Source of the DNA: CAYPQL01 sp964412905
GTDB lineage: Bacteria; Patescibacteriota; Minisyncoccia; JAHIHE01; JAGLIN01
Reading direction: 5' to 3'
Length of the DNA: 25,695 bases
Assembly: GCA_964412905.1 (NCBI GenBank)
Contig: CAYPQL010000016.1
Location: forward strand, 1 to 25,695
Part shown: in pieces, positions 14,925 through 21,271 of the stretch
How positions within the stretch are numbered: the first letter of the stretch is position 1
Layout of the letters: each line of letters starts with the position of its first letter
Made by a program: the position numbers and the translations under genes
Notes under the pieces: generated by a model
Told to the model about the DNA's origin: nothing
Databases searched by the model: none
Seen by the model: only the letters and a program-made list of their open reading frames with translations

Positions 14925-14944
14925 CATGTTTATATATAAACATG
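14925..14944. repeat. 20-bp perfect palindrome after pilin 1
   Basis: CATGTTTATA followed directly by its reverse complement TATAAACATG, 11 bases after the pilin stop. It lies just before the terminator hairpin and may protect the 3' end of the mRNA or bind a dimeric regulator. Confidence 0.6.
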
Positions 14945-14955
14945 CGCATGTTAAT

Positions 14956-14986
14956 AAAAAAGAGTAAATTTAATTTACTCTTTTTT
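14956..14986 (+). terminator. rho-independent terminator of pilin 1
   Basis: A 13-bp stem AAAAAAGAGTAAA (14956-14968) with TTTACTCTTTTTT (14974-14986) and a 5-base loop ends in a run of six T. Its A-tract/T-tract symmetry would let it act in both directions. Confidence 0.8.
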
Positions 14987-15002
14987 AATTGTTTGGTATA
15001 AT
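14974..15002 (+). promoter_or_regulatory. promoter of pilin 2, overlapping the pilin 1 terminator
   Basis: -35 TTTACT (14974-14979, four of six matches), 17-base spacer, perfect -10 TATAAT (14997-15002). The -35 box lies in the right arm of the terminator hairpin. Predicted leader about 40 bases. Confidence 0.6.
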
Positions 15003-15047
15003 AAAAAACATAGGAATGATGCCTATATTAATTTTTAAAAATTTATT

Positions 15048-15452
15048 ATGAATTACAAAAACAAAGGATTTACTTTAATTGAGCTTTTGGTGGTCATCTC
15101 GATTATCGGAATTTTGGCGTCAATTGTTTTGGTCAGTTTGAATGAAGCTAGAAACAGAGCAAAAGATGTGGTGATAAAAAGCGCTATTCAGGAAGGCGCA
15201 AAGCTCGCGGAAGTTCTTTTTGATGATAATGCAAGTTATAATTTAATCTGCGCTGATCCGCGGCTTGCTCCGGGCGGAGTGATTGAGGATACGATTTCAA
15301 GAAACGGAGGAAATTTTGTTTGCGGGGATGCCGTTGCCGGATATTGTTTTTCGTCAACTCTGAACGGAGGCGGGAGTGTTTGCGTGGACGGGTATAGGGA
15401 GTTGAAATATAACTTTATATGTTCCGGAGCGGGTGATATTACTTGCGATTAA
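15048..15452 (+). CDS. type IV pilin / pseudopilin 2
   Basis: Prepilin of 134 residues: leader MNYKNKG, then FTLIELLVVISIIGILASIVLVSLNEAR with F+1 and E+5. The N-terminal 25 residues of the mature protein are almost identical to pilins 1 and 3, while the globular part is unrelated, with cysteine pairs (LICADP, FVCGDA, GYCFSS, YNFICSG) that may form disulfides. It lies between pilin 1 and the prepilin peptidase gene. Shine-Dalgarno is weak, so a minor pilin is plausible. Confidence 0.92.
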   Translation: MNYKNKGFTLIELLVVISIIGILASIVLVSLNEARNRAKDVVIKSAIQEGAKLAEVLFDDNASYNLICADPRLAPGGVIEDTISRNGGNFVCGDAVAGYCFSSTLNGGGSVCVDGYRELKYNFICSGAGDITCD

Positions 15453-15571
15453 GATTAAATTGCTAAGTTGTATTATTAAAGGTCAGAGGCGGAGACTCCC
15501 GCGGGGCGGCAAAATAGTTTCCAATTTCGCAACTACTCAGCTACTCCAAAAAACCACTTGCCCTAAAAATC

Positions 15572-15657
15572 TGTCATTTCGAGCGATTAGCGAGAAATCT
15601 ATAAACTCTGGATATTTCTATAATATTTAGATTTCTCACGAGGCGTTCGAAATGACA
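15572..15657. repeat. 86-bp palindromic element, copy A
   Basis: Imperfect inverted repeat with terminal arms TGTCATTTCGA and TCGAAATGACA and inner arms GAGAAATCTA / TAGATTTCTC. About 90% identical to 19106-19190. The surrounding spacer (15453-15711) also holds a GC-rich stretch at about 15486-15515 and AATTTCCAATTTCTAATTT words at its end. Confidence 0.85.
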
Positions 15658-15711
15658 CTTTCTTGAAGAAAGTGAATAGTTACCTAATTTCCAATTTCTA
15701 ATTTCCTATCC

Positions 15712-16638
15712 ATGTTCCTATTTTACTCCATAATTTTTCTTCTCGGTCTGGCGGTTGGCAGTTTTTTGAATGTGGTTATTTTTCGCTTGGAGAGCGGAGA
15801 TAAAATTATAAACGACAGGTCAAAATGCATGCGCTGCGGGCATATTCTGGCATGGCACGATTTAGTTCCTTTATTAAGTTTTGTTTTGCTTGTCGGAAAG
15901 TGCAGATATTGCGGGAAGAAAATATCGTGGCAATATCCGATTATAGAGTTGGCAACGGGAATAATGTTTGTATTAATTTTGAATTCACAATTTTCAATTT
16001 TCAATGAATTTCCAATTTCCAAATTCCAAATTAACGAGGCTACTTTCTACTTTCTACTTTCTACTCTCTATGTTATTTTTTTAGTTTCTTCCCTGATAGT
16101 GATATTTGTCTATGATCTAAGGCACTATATCATTCCGGATAAAATAGTTTATCCGGCGATTATGGCTGTATTCGGATATAATTTGCTTAATGATATGATT
16201 ATAAGCAATAATTTTCAATTTTCAATTTTCAATTTTTCCGCCTATGGCGGATCCGCAGAAGGCGGACAATCAATTCTCAATTCTCAATTTCTAATTTATA
16301 ATTTAAGCAATTCTGTTTTTGTAAATCATTTATTGGCTGCTTTTATATCAGGCGCGTTTTTTTGCTGCATAGTCGTTCTGACCAAAGGCAAAGGCATGGG
16401 CGGGGGGGATGTGAAGCTGGCTTTTCTTATGGGGCTGATTTTGGGCTGGCCGGTGATCATAGTCTCTGTGTTTCTGTCTTTTATCATCGGCTCAATCTTC
16501 GGAATTCTTTTGATTTTGGCGGGCAAGAAAAAAATGAAAAGCATGATTCCCTTCGGGCCCTTTTTAGTCCTCGGAACATTTGTTGGATTGTTTTGGGGAG
16601 AGAGGATTATAAAATGGTATTTTGGATTGATGAATTAA
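15712..16638 (+). CDS. pilD: prepilin leader peptidase / N-methyltransferase PilD
   Basis: Membrane aspartic protease (family A24) of 308 residues that cleaves pilin leaders after glycine and methylates the new N-terminus. The N-terminal GSFLNVVIFRL and the zinc pairs C39/C42 and C64/C67 mark the full-length bifunctional type. The catalytic aspartates are D135 (VYDLRHYIIPD) and D233 (GMGGGDVKL). About eight membrane segments are expected. Two in-frame insertions of spacer-like AT-rich repeats lie at residues about 91-115 and 167-200, in loops between membrane segments. It serves the three pilins here, all with the matching G/FTLIE site. Confidence 0.95.
   Translation: MFLFYSIIFLLGLAVGSFLNVVIFRLESGDKIINDRSKCMRCGHILAWHDLVPLLSFVLLVGKCRYCGKKISWQYPIIELATGIMFVLILNSQFSIFNEFPISKFQINEATFYFLLSTLYVIFLVSSLIVIFVYDLRHYIIPDKIVYPAIMAVFGYNLLNDMIISNNFQFSIFNFSAYGGSAEGGQSILNSQFLIYNLSNSVFVNHLLAAFISGAFFCCIVVLTKGKGMGGGDVKLAFLMGLILGWPVIIVSVFLSFIIGSIFGILLILAGKKKMKSMIPFGPFLVLGTFVGLFWGERIIKWYFGLMN
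15979..16068 (+). repeat. repeat words inserted in pilD, site 1
   Basis: The coding run reads TTCACAATTTTCAATTTTC, then AATTTCCAATTTCCAAATTCC, then three copies of CTTTCTA. It encodes NSQFSIFNEFPISKFQ and following residues, wording otherwise seen in non-coding spacers. Confidence 0.65.
16207..16315 (+). repeat. repeat words plus small GC palindrome inserted in pilD, site 2
   Basis: Three copies of TTTTCAATTT words are followed by a GC-rich inverted stretch (TCCGCCTATGGCGGATCCGC and AGAAGGCGGA), then CAATTCTCAATTCTCAATTTC. It encodes residues about 166-200 (NFQFSIFNFSAYGGSAEGG onward) between two membrane segments. Confidence 0.7.
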
Positions 16639-16674
16639 AATAATTAGTTCTTGTTGAAATAGTAATAATAACCC

Positions 16675-16807
16675 TGTCATTGCGAGGAGCTTATCAAAGC
16701 GACGAAGCAATCTCTTGCTCCCATTTTATCGTTTTGTCCGTATAAATAAATCCGAGATTGCTTCGTCGTTTCTGCGCCTGATGGCGAAGAAACTCCTCGC
16801 AATGACA
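16675..16807. repeat. 133-bp palindromic element (TGTCATTGCGAGGAG family)
   Basis: Perfect 15-bp terminal inverted arms TGTCATTGCGAGGAG (16675-16689) and CTCCTCGCAATGACA (16793-16807). Inner 15-bp arms are CGACGAAGCAATCTC (16700-16714) and GAGATTGCTTCGTCG (16754-16768). There is no ORF inside. Related sequences are widespread in bacterial genomes as non-autonomous palindromic elements. It fills most of the pilD-ligA spacer (16639-16911); the rest is AATTAACGAATTAATGGATT-type words with inverted copies. Confidence 0.85.
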
Positions 16808-16911
16808 AAATTAAGATTATTTCAACAGAAACTAATTCACAATTAACGAATTAATGGATTAACAAATTCAATCCGTTAATTCGTAATCCGTTAATTCTCT
16901 AATCTATTCTA

Positions 16912-18984
16912 ATGAATAAACAACAAATAAAAGAGAGAATTGAAAAGCTTAAAAAGGAGATAAACCGCCATCGCTATCTTTATCATGTCTTGGATCGGCA
17001 GGAGATTTCCGATGCGGCGCTGGATTCGCTGAAGCATGAGCTTTATGAATTGGAGCAGTCCAATCCCGAGTTTATAACGGCTGATTCTCCCACGCAGAGA
17101 ATTGGGGGGAAGCCGCTTGATAAATTTGAAAAGATAAAGCACAAAGTCCCGCAATGGTCTTTTAATGACGCTTTTGAAAAAGAAGAGATTATTGATTTTG
17201 AAAAAAGGATTAAGAAAATTCTTGCGGGAGCCGGTGAGGATAATAAATTAAATTTGGATTATAATTGCGAACTCAAAATTGACGGGCTGCATATAGCGCT
17301 TACTTATGAAAACGGGATTTTGAAAACCGGAGCGACGAGAGGGGACGGGAAAGTTGGCGAGGATGTGACGCAGAATCTGAAAACCATAGAAAGCATTCCT
17401 TTGAAACTTGATAAAAATATCAGTATGATAGTTGAGGGCGAAGTGTTTATGTCCAAAACCGTTTTTGAAAAACTGAATAAAGAGCGGCAGAAAAAAGGAG
17501 AGCCGCTTTTCGCCAATCCGAGAAATGCCGCCGCCGGAGCCATAAGGCAGCTTAATCCGCAGATCGTGAAAGAGAGAAAATTGGATTGTTTTATATATGA
17601 TTTGTCGTGGATAAAAACCCCCCAACCCCCCCATTCGGCTCTCGCTCAGGGCAGGCTCTTGTCAGAGGGGCTATCAAGAGAGGTTTTTGAATTGCCAAAA
17701 ACTCAAACTGAAGAATTAGAGCTTCTCAAGGATCTGGGATTTAAAGTCAATAAATTTTATAAACATTGTCAAAATGCGGAGGAAATTTTCGCGTATTGGG
17801 ACTATTGGCGCAAGCATAAAAATAAAGAAGATTATTGGATTGACGGAATTGTCGTCAAAGTGAACAGGCGGGATTTTCAAGAGAAAATAGGCCATACGGG
17901 CAAAGCTCCGCGATGGGCGATAGCTTATAAATTTCCCGCCGAGCAGACAACGACTATCATAGAAGACATAAAAATTCAAATCGGAAGAACGGGAGCACTG
18001 ACCCCCGTGGCGCATTTACGGCCGGTGAAAGTGGCCGGCTCAACGGTTTCGCGGGCGACCCTCCATAATATGGATGAAATAAATCGGCTTGACGCAAGAA
18101 TCGGCGACACTGTGATAATCCAAAAAGCGGGGGACATAATTCCCGAAGTGGTGAGCGTTGTGAAAGGGCTTAGGATTGGCAAAGAAAAAAAATTTATAAT
18201 GCCCAAGAAATGCCCTTATTGCGGAACGGAAGTTTTTAGGTCAGAAGGAGAAGTGGCGTCTTATTGTCCGAATAAAAATTGTTTTGCCATGGAGCTTCGC
18301 AAGCTGGCTCATTTTGTAAGCAAAAAAGCTTTTGACATAGAAGGGTTCGGCCCGAATAAAATCAAGCTATTGGCGGATAAAGGGCTTGTTTCCGATTTTG
18401 CGGATATCTTCAAATTAAAAAAAGGGGACTTGGAACTTCTGGAAAGGTTTGCGGAAAAATCGGCCGACAATCTGATTGAAGCGATTGAAAAAAGCAAAAA
18501 TATAACGCTGGGCAGATTTATTTACGCTTTGGGGATCAGGCATATCGGCGAGGAGATGGCTTTGGATCTAAGCAGGAAGTTTGGATCTCTTGATAAATTT
18601 AAAGATATTTCCAAAGAAAAATTGGAAGCCGGCGACGGCGTTGGCCCGAAAGTGGCCGAAAGCGTTTATAACTATTTTCACGACGCCAATAATCTAAAAT
18701 TAATTGACGATTTATTCGAAACTGGAATAAAAATTAAAAGCGAGGCGAAGCTGTCCAGGAAATTAAACGGATTGTCTTTTATTGTCACAGGATCACTTCA
18801 ATCTATGAGCCGAGACGGCGCGAAAGACAAAGTCAGAAATTTGGGAGGAGATGTTCATTCATCAATTTCTAAAAATACAAGTTATCTAATTGTCGGATCA
18901 AGCCCCGGAAGCAAATTTGAAAAAGCGAAAAAATTGGGAGTTAAGATTTTAAGCGAGGAGGAATTTTTGAAGATGGTGGAATAA
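16912..18984 (+). CDS. ligA: NAD+-dependent DNA ligase LigA
   Basis: Seals nicks in replication and repair using NAD+. The 690 residues follow the standard order: Ia domain (HRYLYHVLDRQEISD), adenylation domain with the KIDG motif (nucleotide-accepting lysine K122), OB fold (KVAGSTVSRATLHN), zinc finger C434/C437/C452/C457, helix-hairpin-helix region, and C-terminal BRCT domain from about 617 (LNGLSFIVTGSLQSMSRDG). One oddity is an in-frame insertion of about 27 residues (about 235-262; PQPPHSALAQGRLLSEG) between IYDLSWI and LPKTQTEELELL. It is encoded by a C-rich stretch unlike the surrounding codons, inside the adenylation domain but away from the named motifs. Start ATG 16912 fits the family N-terminus. 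Confidence 0.97.
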   Translation: MNKQQIKERIEKLKKEINRHRYLYHVLDRQEISDAALDSLKHELYELEQSNPEFITADSPTQRIGGKPLDKFEKIKHKVPQWSFNDAFEKEEIIDFEKRIKKILAGAGEDNKLNLDYNCELKIDGLHIALTYENGILKTGATRGDGKVGEDVTQNLKTIESIPLKLDKNISMIVEGEVFMSKTVFEKLNKERQKKGEPLFANPRNAAAGAIRQLNPQIVKERKLDCFIYDLSWIKTPQPPHSALAQGRLLSEGLSREVFELPKTQTEELELLKDLGFKVNKFYKHCQNAEEIFAYWDYWRKHKNKEDYWIDGIVVKVNRRDFQEKIGHTGKAPRWAIAYKFPAEQTTTIIEDIKIQIGRTGALTPVAHLRPVKVAGSTVSRATLHNMDEINRLDARIGDTVIIQKAGDIIPEVVSVVKGLRIGKEKKFIMPKKCPYCGTEVFRSEGEVASYCPNKNCFAMELRKLAHFVSKKAFDIEGFGPNKIKLLADKGLVSDFADIFKLKKGDLELLERFAEKSADNLIEAIEKSKNITLGRFIYALGIRHIGEEMALDLSRKFGSLDKFKDISKEKLEAGDGVGPKVAESVYNYFHDANNLKLIDDLFETGIKIKSEAKLSRKLNGLSFIVTGSLQSMSRDGAKDKVRNLGGDVHSSISKNTSYLIVGSSPGSKFEKAKKLGVKILSEEEFLKMVE
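17614..17697 (+). repeat. foreign-looking in-frame insert in ligA
   Basis: A C-rich run (AACCCCCCAACCCCCCCATT) followed by a GGCTCTCGCTCAGGGCAGG-type stretch differs sharply in base use from the flanking AT-rich coding sequence, and splits a segment that is continuous in related ligases. Left and right limits are approximate. Confidence 0.6.
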
Positions 18985-19231
18985 ATTGTTAAATTGCCGC
19001 ATTGCCGTATTGTTAAAATGTTAAAATGTTAATATAATTTTGTTTGTGCCTCTCGTTAAAAATGCTATAATATATTTGTTATTGAACTCGTATTATTTTT
19101 GTGATTGTCATTTCGAGCATCAGCGAGAAATCTATAAACTTTAGATATTTTTATAGTGTTTAGATTTCTCACGAGGCGTTCGAAATGACAAATATAATAA
19201 ATGATCTTTAAGTCGCTAAATAAACATAAAA
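18985..19231 (+). promoter_or_regulatory. ligA-gatC spacer with candidate promoter
   Basis: The spacer starts with ATTGTTAAATTGCCGCATTG-type words and TGTTAAAATGTTAAAATG repeats, then has a perfect -10 TATAAT at 19066-19071 with only a weak -35 (TTGTGC, 19044-19049, 16-base spacing). The second 85-bp palindromic element lies between this promoter and gatC, so it would be transcribed in the gatC leader. Confidence 0.4.
19106..19190. repeat. 85-bp palindromic element, copy B
   Basis: Same element as 15572-15657: arms TGTCATTTCGA and TCGAAATGACA, inner GAGAAATCTA / TAGATTTCTC. It differs from copy A mainly in the central loop and by a one-base length difference near the left arm. Confidence 0.85.
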
Positions 19232-19534
19232 ATGCCAGGTGATAATAAAATAACATGCGAAGAAGTTGAGCATATCGCGGAGCTGGCGAGGACTGAGTTG
19301 ACCGAAGAAGAGAAAAGAAAATTTTCCGGCGAGCTGTCGGATGTTTTGGGATATGTGAAACAGCTTGGGGAAGTGGATACAAAAAACATTAAACCCGTCT
19401 CGCAAGTGACGGGGCTTGTTAATGTTTTGCGAGACGATATTATAGAAAATTGCGATGAAGATGCGAGGGAAATAATAATTAAAAATTTCCCGCAAGAGAA
19501 AGACGGATATATAAAAGTGAGGCAGGTGAGATAG
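19232..19534 (+). CDS. gatC: Asp/Glu-tRNA amidotransferase subunit C
   Basis: Small linker subunit (100 residues) that wraps between GatA and GatB in the complex converting Glu-tRNA(Gln) and Asp-tRNA(Asn) to the amidated forms. It has the typical VEHIAELARTELTEEEKRKF helix near the N-terminus, LGYVKQLGEVDT, the V/T-rich middle (VSQVTGLVNVLRDD) and the terminal FPQEKDGYIKVRQV. The usual neighbour gatA lies 1.7 kb downstream, separated by a membrane protein, repeats and a pilin. gatB is not in the window. Confidence 0.92.
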   Translation: MPGDNKITCEEVEHIAELARTELTEEEKRKFSGELSDVLGYVKQLGEVDTKNIKPVSQVTGLVNVLRDDIIENCDEDAREIIIKNFPQEKDGYIKVRQVR

Positions 19535-19596
19535 TAATTTGTAATTTGTAATTGGGTATTTATTGCGAAGGAAAATAATTCATTAACTCTAAAAAA
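19535..19596 (+). repeat. AT-rich spacer word repeat after gatC
   Basis: TAATTTGTAATTTGTAATTG directly after the gatC stop, then a short unassigned leader to the membrane protein at 19597. Confidence 0.55.
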
Positions 19597-19977
19597 ATGG
19601 AAAACGAACAAATGAAAAAAAAAGAGGAAGAGGAGGTTATTAATTTGAGCGAGTTTGATTTCTCCAAGGAAGCCGCGGAGAAATCCAGCGGCGAGCCGGC
19701 TAAGGAATCCGCGCAAAATTCTTTTGATAAACTTCAAAAACAACGCCGCTCGCTGGGCTATTATTTGTCGGCGATAACCGACGCATTGTCCGGAAGCGAT
19801 TTTTCCGCTGATGAGAAAAAGAAAAGAAGAAATGTTATTATTGTTCTCGTCAATTTCTTAATAATGTTTTTGGTTTTGGGTTATTATTTTTATGGCAACA
19901 GAACGGTTAATAACAATGAAAATATAATGACTCCCGCGGAAAATGTTGGAAGCGAGATGAGCCCGAATAATCCGTAA
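19597..19977 (+). CDS. small single-span membrane protein, unknown
   Basis: 126 residues. The first 75 are highly charged and probably disordered (KKKEEEEVINLSEFDF; KLQKQRRSLGYYLSAI). A basic KKKRR lies just before one membrane segment (about 79-99, VIIVLVNFLIMFLVLGYYFY), followed by a short asparagine-rich tail. Positive-inside bias puts the long N-terminus in the cytoplasm. I recognise no family. It follows gatC after 62 bases of AT-rich repeat words. Confidence 0.65.
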   Translation: MENEQMKKKEEEEVINLSEFDFSKEAAEKSSGEPAKESAQNSFDKLQKQRRSLGYYLSAITDALSGSDFSADEKKKRRNVIIVLVNFLIMFLVLGYYFYGNRTVNNNENIMTPAENVGSEMSPNNP

Positions 19978-20025
19978 ATATTTTCAGGATTTAAGATTTA
20001 CGATTAACAAAATACGAGGCAAAAA

Positions 20026-20063
20026 GGTAGCGTGATTCTGACGATCGTCAGAATCACGCTACC
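20026..20063. repeat. 38-bp palindrome, copy 1 (perfect)
   Basis: Left half GGTAGCGTGATTCTGACGA, right half its exact reverse complement, with GATC at the centre. No T-run follows, so a terminator is unlikely. Confidence 0.9.
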
Positions 20064-20125
20064 AAATGTTTATTTATAATTTTGGTTAGTTTGTATATTT
20101 CAAAGCATAGTGAATTTCAATGTCA

Positions 20126-20249
20126 CGGAGCCCTGACGAAAGTCAGGATGGAAATATCGCAATTATTTTGAAGTTCGCTAATCTTATAAAACTTTCAGCC
20201 CAAGGCTGATGAGCCTTGGGCCCACATCCTTACTTTCGTAAGGACTCCG
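20126..20249. repeat. nested inverted repeat with three hairpins
   Basis: The outer 25-base arms (20126-20150 and 20225-20249) match as inverted copies with about four differences. Each arm itself folds: CCTGAC-GAAA-GTCAGG (20132-20147) and CCTTAC-TTTC-GTAAGG (20228-20243). Between them lies a perfect 10-bp hairpin GCCCAAGGCT-GATG-AGCCTTGGGC (20198-20221). Confidence 0.85.
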
Positions 20250-20299
20250 ATGATCCCTATGTGAAATTATTTTTGATAGAAGAAATAGAAATATAGAAA

Positions 20300-20337
20300 G
20301 GTAGTGCGATTTTGACGATCGTTAGAATCACGCTACT
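20300..20337. repeat. 38-bp palindrome, copy 2 (degenerate)
   Basis: GGTAGTGCGATTTTGACGA and TCGTTAGAATCACGCTACT; several mismatches between halves, same GATC centre. It lies 85 bases before the start of pilin 3. Confidence 0.85.
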
Positions 20338-20421
20338 AAATGTTTTTATTGCTTTAGCCGATTTGCATATTTTATATCCAAGGAATTTCAAATATTTTTA
20401 TAATTTCTAAACTCAATCGCT

Positions 20422-20961
20422 ATGAAAAAATCCTATTTTCAAAAAGGCTTCACCCTTATAGAGCTTCTTGTCGTCATCTCCATCATCGGAGTTTTGGCGA
20501 GTGTTACTTTGGTGTCGCTGAATAGCGCAAGAAAAAAAGCGAGGGATATTATAAGAATTAATGATATGAGAACTATTCAGATGTCTTTGCAAGAATATCT
20601 TTTTGCAAACGGGAGATATCCTAGTATTTCCGCCGATGCGTGTTGTGATGGATGGGATCAAGGTCCTTGCGGAACTGATCCTTTTATTGGAGCTCTTACC
20701 TCTTCCAGCAGTTATCTTCTTCCAAAAGTGCCTATGGATTCCCTTGGCGGATCCGGCACCGGATGTTATGGTTATAGCTATTATCGTTACAATGCCGGTG
20801 AATATGGTTGCGATCCGAGCCGCGGAGCTTATTTTGTTCTTGGTGTAAGAGATATGGAATCAACTTCCAATCCTTATCCAAAAAGTCCGGGATGGAGCTG
20901 TTCTGGCAGAAATTGGCAAGGTGAGTTTGATTGGGTGACTGGAGGATTTGAAATAAAATAA
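20422..20961 (+). CDS. type IV pilin / pseudopilin 3
   Basis: Prepilin of 179 residues: leader MKKSYFQKG, then FTLIELLVVISIIGVLASVT with F+1 and E+5, and a LNSARKKARD exit from the helix. The globular domain is larger than in pilins 1 and 2 and cysteine-rich (ACCDGWDQGPCG, GCYGY, YGCDPS, WSCSG), with a tyrosine-rich CYGYSYYRYNAGEYG loop resembling type II secretion-like pseudopilins. It is isolated from the main pilus cluster by ligA and gatC and flanked on both sides by copies of the 38-bp palindrome, so it may have moved or been duplicated by recombination at those repeats. Confidence 0.92.
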   Translation: MKKSYFQKGFTLIELLVVISIIGVLASVTLVSLNSARKKARDIIRINDMRTIQMSLQEYLFANGRYPSISADACCDGWDQGPCGTDPFIGALTSSSSYLLPKVPMDSLGGSGTGCYGYSYYRYNAGEYGCDPSRGAYFVLGVRDMESTSNPYPKSPGWSCSGRNWQGEFDWVTGGFEIK

Positions 20962-21083
20962 AAAATATTAATCTGCGTTAATTCAGCGTCTCTGACCAAA
21001 ATCAAGCATTTCTTTAAAACTGAAATTATACAAAAACAGAAACGGAAGGTTCAAGTCGGAGACATTGAACCAATAATAAAAAA

Positions 21084-21121
21084 GGTAGTGTGATTTTGAC
21101 GATCGTCAGAATCGCGCTACC
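21084..21121. repeat. 38-bp palindrome, copy 3
   Basis: GGTAGTGTGATTTTGACGA and TCGTCAGAATCGCGCTACC: near-perfect, again centred on GATC. With copies 1 and 2 it brackets pilin 3. Confidence 0.88.
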
Positions 21122-21150
21122 AAAGTTTGTTAATAATTATCCTTTGACAA

Positions 21151-21239
21151 TCCTTCGACAAGCTCAGGATGACATTATATAGGAATATTATATAAGAATG
21201 ACATGTTGTTTGAATGTCATGGTGAGCCTGTCGAACCAA
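21151..21239. repeat. 89-bp inverted-repeat element (CTTCGACAAGCTCAGGATGAC type)
   Basis: Left arm TCCTTCGACAAGCTCAGGAT followed by GACAT; the right arm ATGTCATGGTGAGCCTGTCG followed by AACCA is its imperfect reverse complement. The AT-rich centre has no ORF. Similar arms are seen as dispersed repeats in many bacteria. Confidence 0.75.
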
Positions 21240-21271
21240 CCATTGCTATTTTATAAGTCATTTATATTTTT

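Larger units (their letters stand above)
19978..20421. repeat. 444-base non-coding palindrome array before pilin 3
   Basis: No gene is visible. From left to right there is a perfect 38-bp palindrome (20026-20063), a 25-base inverted-repeat arm (20126-20150), a 10-bp hairpin (20198-20221), the opposite 25-base arm (20225-20249), a second 38-bp palindrome (20300-20337), and an AT-rich leader to the pilin with a TATAAT at 20399-20404. Stretches after the two 38-bp palindromes also resemble each other, suggesting an old local duplication. Confidence 0.8.
20962..21271. repeat. 310-base repeat-filled spacer between pilin 3 and gatA
   Basis: No gene seen. It holds a small inverted repeat GGTTCAA...TTGAACC (about 21049-21072), the third 38-bp palindrome (21084-21121), and an 89-base palindromic element (21151-21239). 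I see no convincing promoter for gatA. Confidence 0.7.

Noticed and set aside
16362..16643. Overlapping open frame inside pilD
   Set aside because: It is an alternate frame of the conserved GMGGGDVKL-containing end of pilD with no own start signals.
19216..19743. Open frame on the - strand across gatC and the next gene
   Set aside because: Opposes two + strand genes, one of them clear gatC; composition (Phe/Ser/Leu rich) is typical of antisense of lysine/glutamate-rich coding DNA.
20026..20063. Palindromes as rho-independent terminators
   Set aside because: No T-run follows any of the three copies, and two lie upstream of the pilin rather than after a gene.
116..20063. Functional pairing of the DpnI-like gene with the GATC-centred palindromes
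   Set aside because: GATC is a frequent 4-mer and the enzyme gene is interrupted; sharing a centre sequence is not enough evidence of a system.
21045..21075. tRNA T-arm-like GGTTCAAGTC
   Set aside because: No acceptor, D or anticodon arms around it; it pairs only with TTGAACC downstream as a small inverted repeat.
20026..21121. CRISPR array
   Set aside because: Only three repeats, each a full palindrome, with unequal distances (about 236 and 746 bases) and a gene in between; no cas genes.
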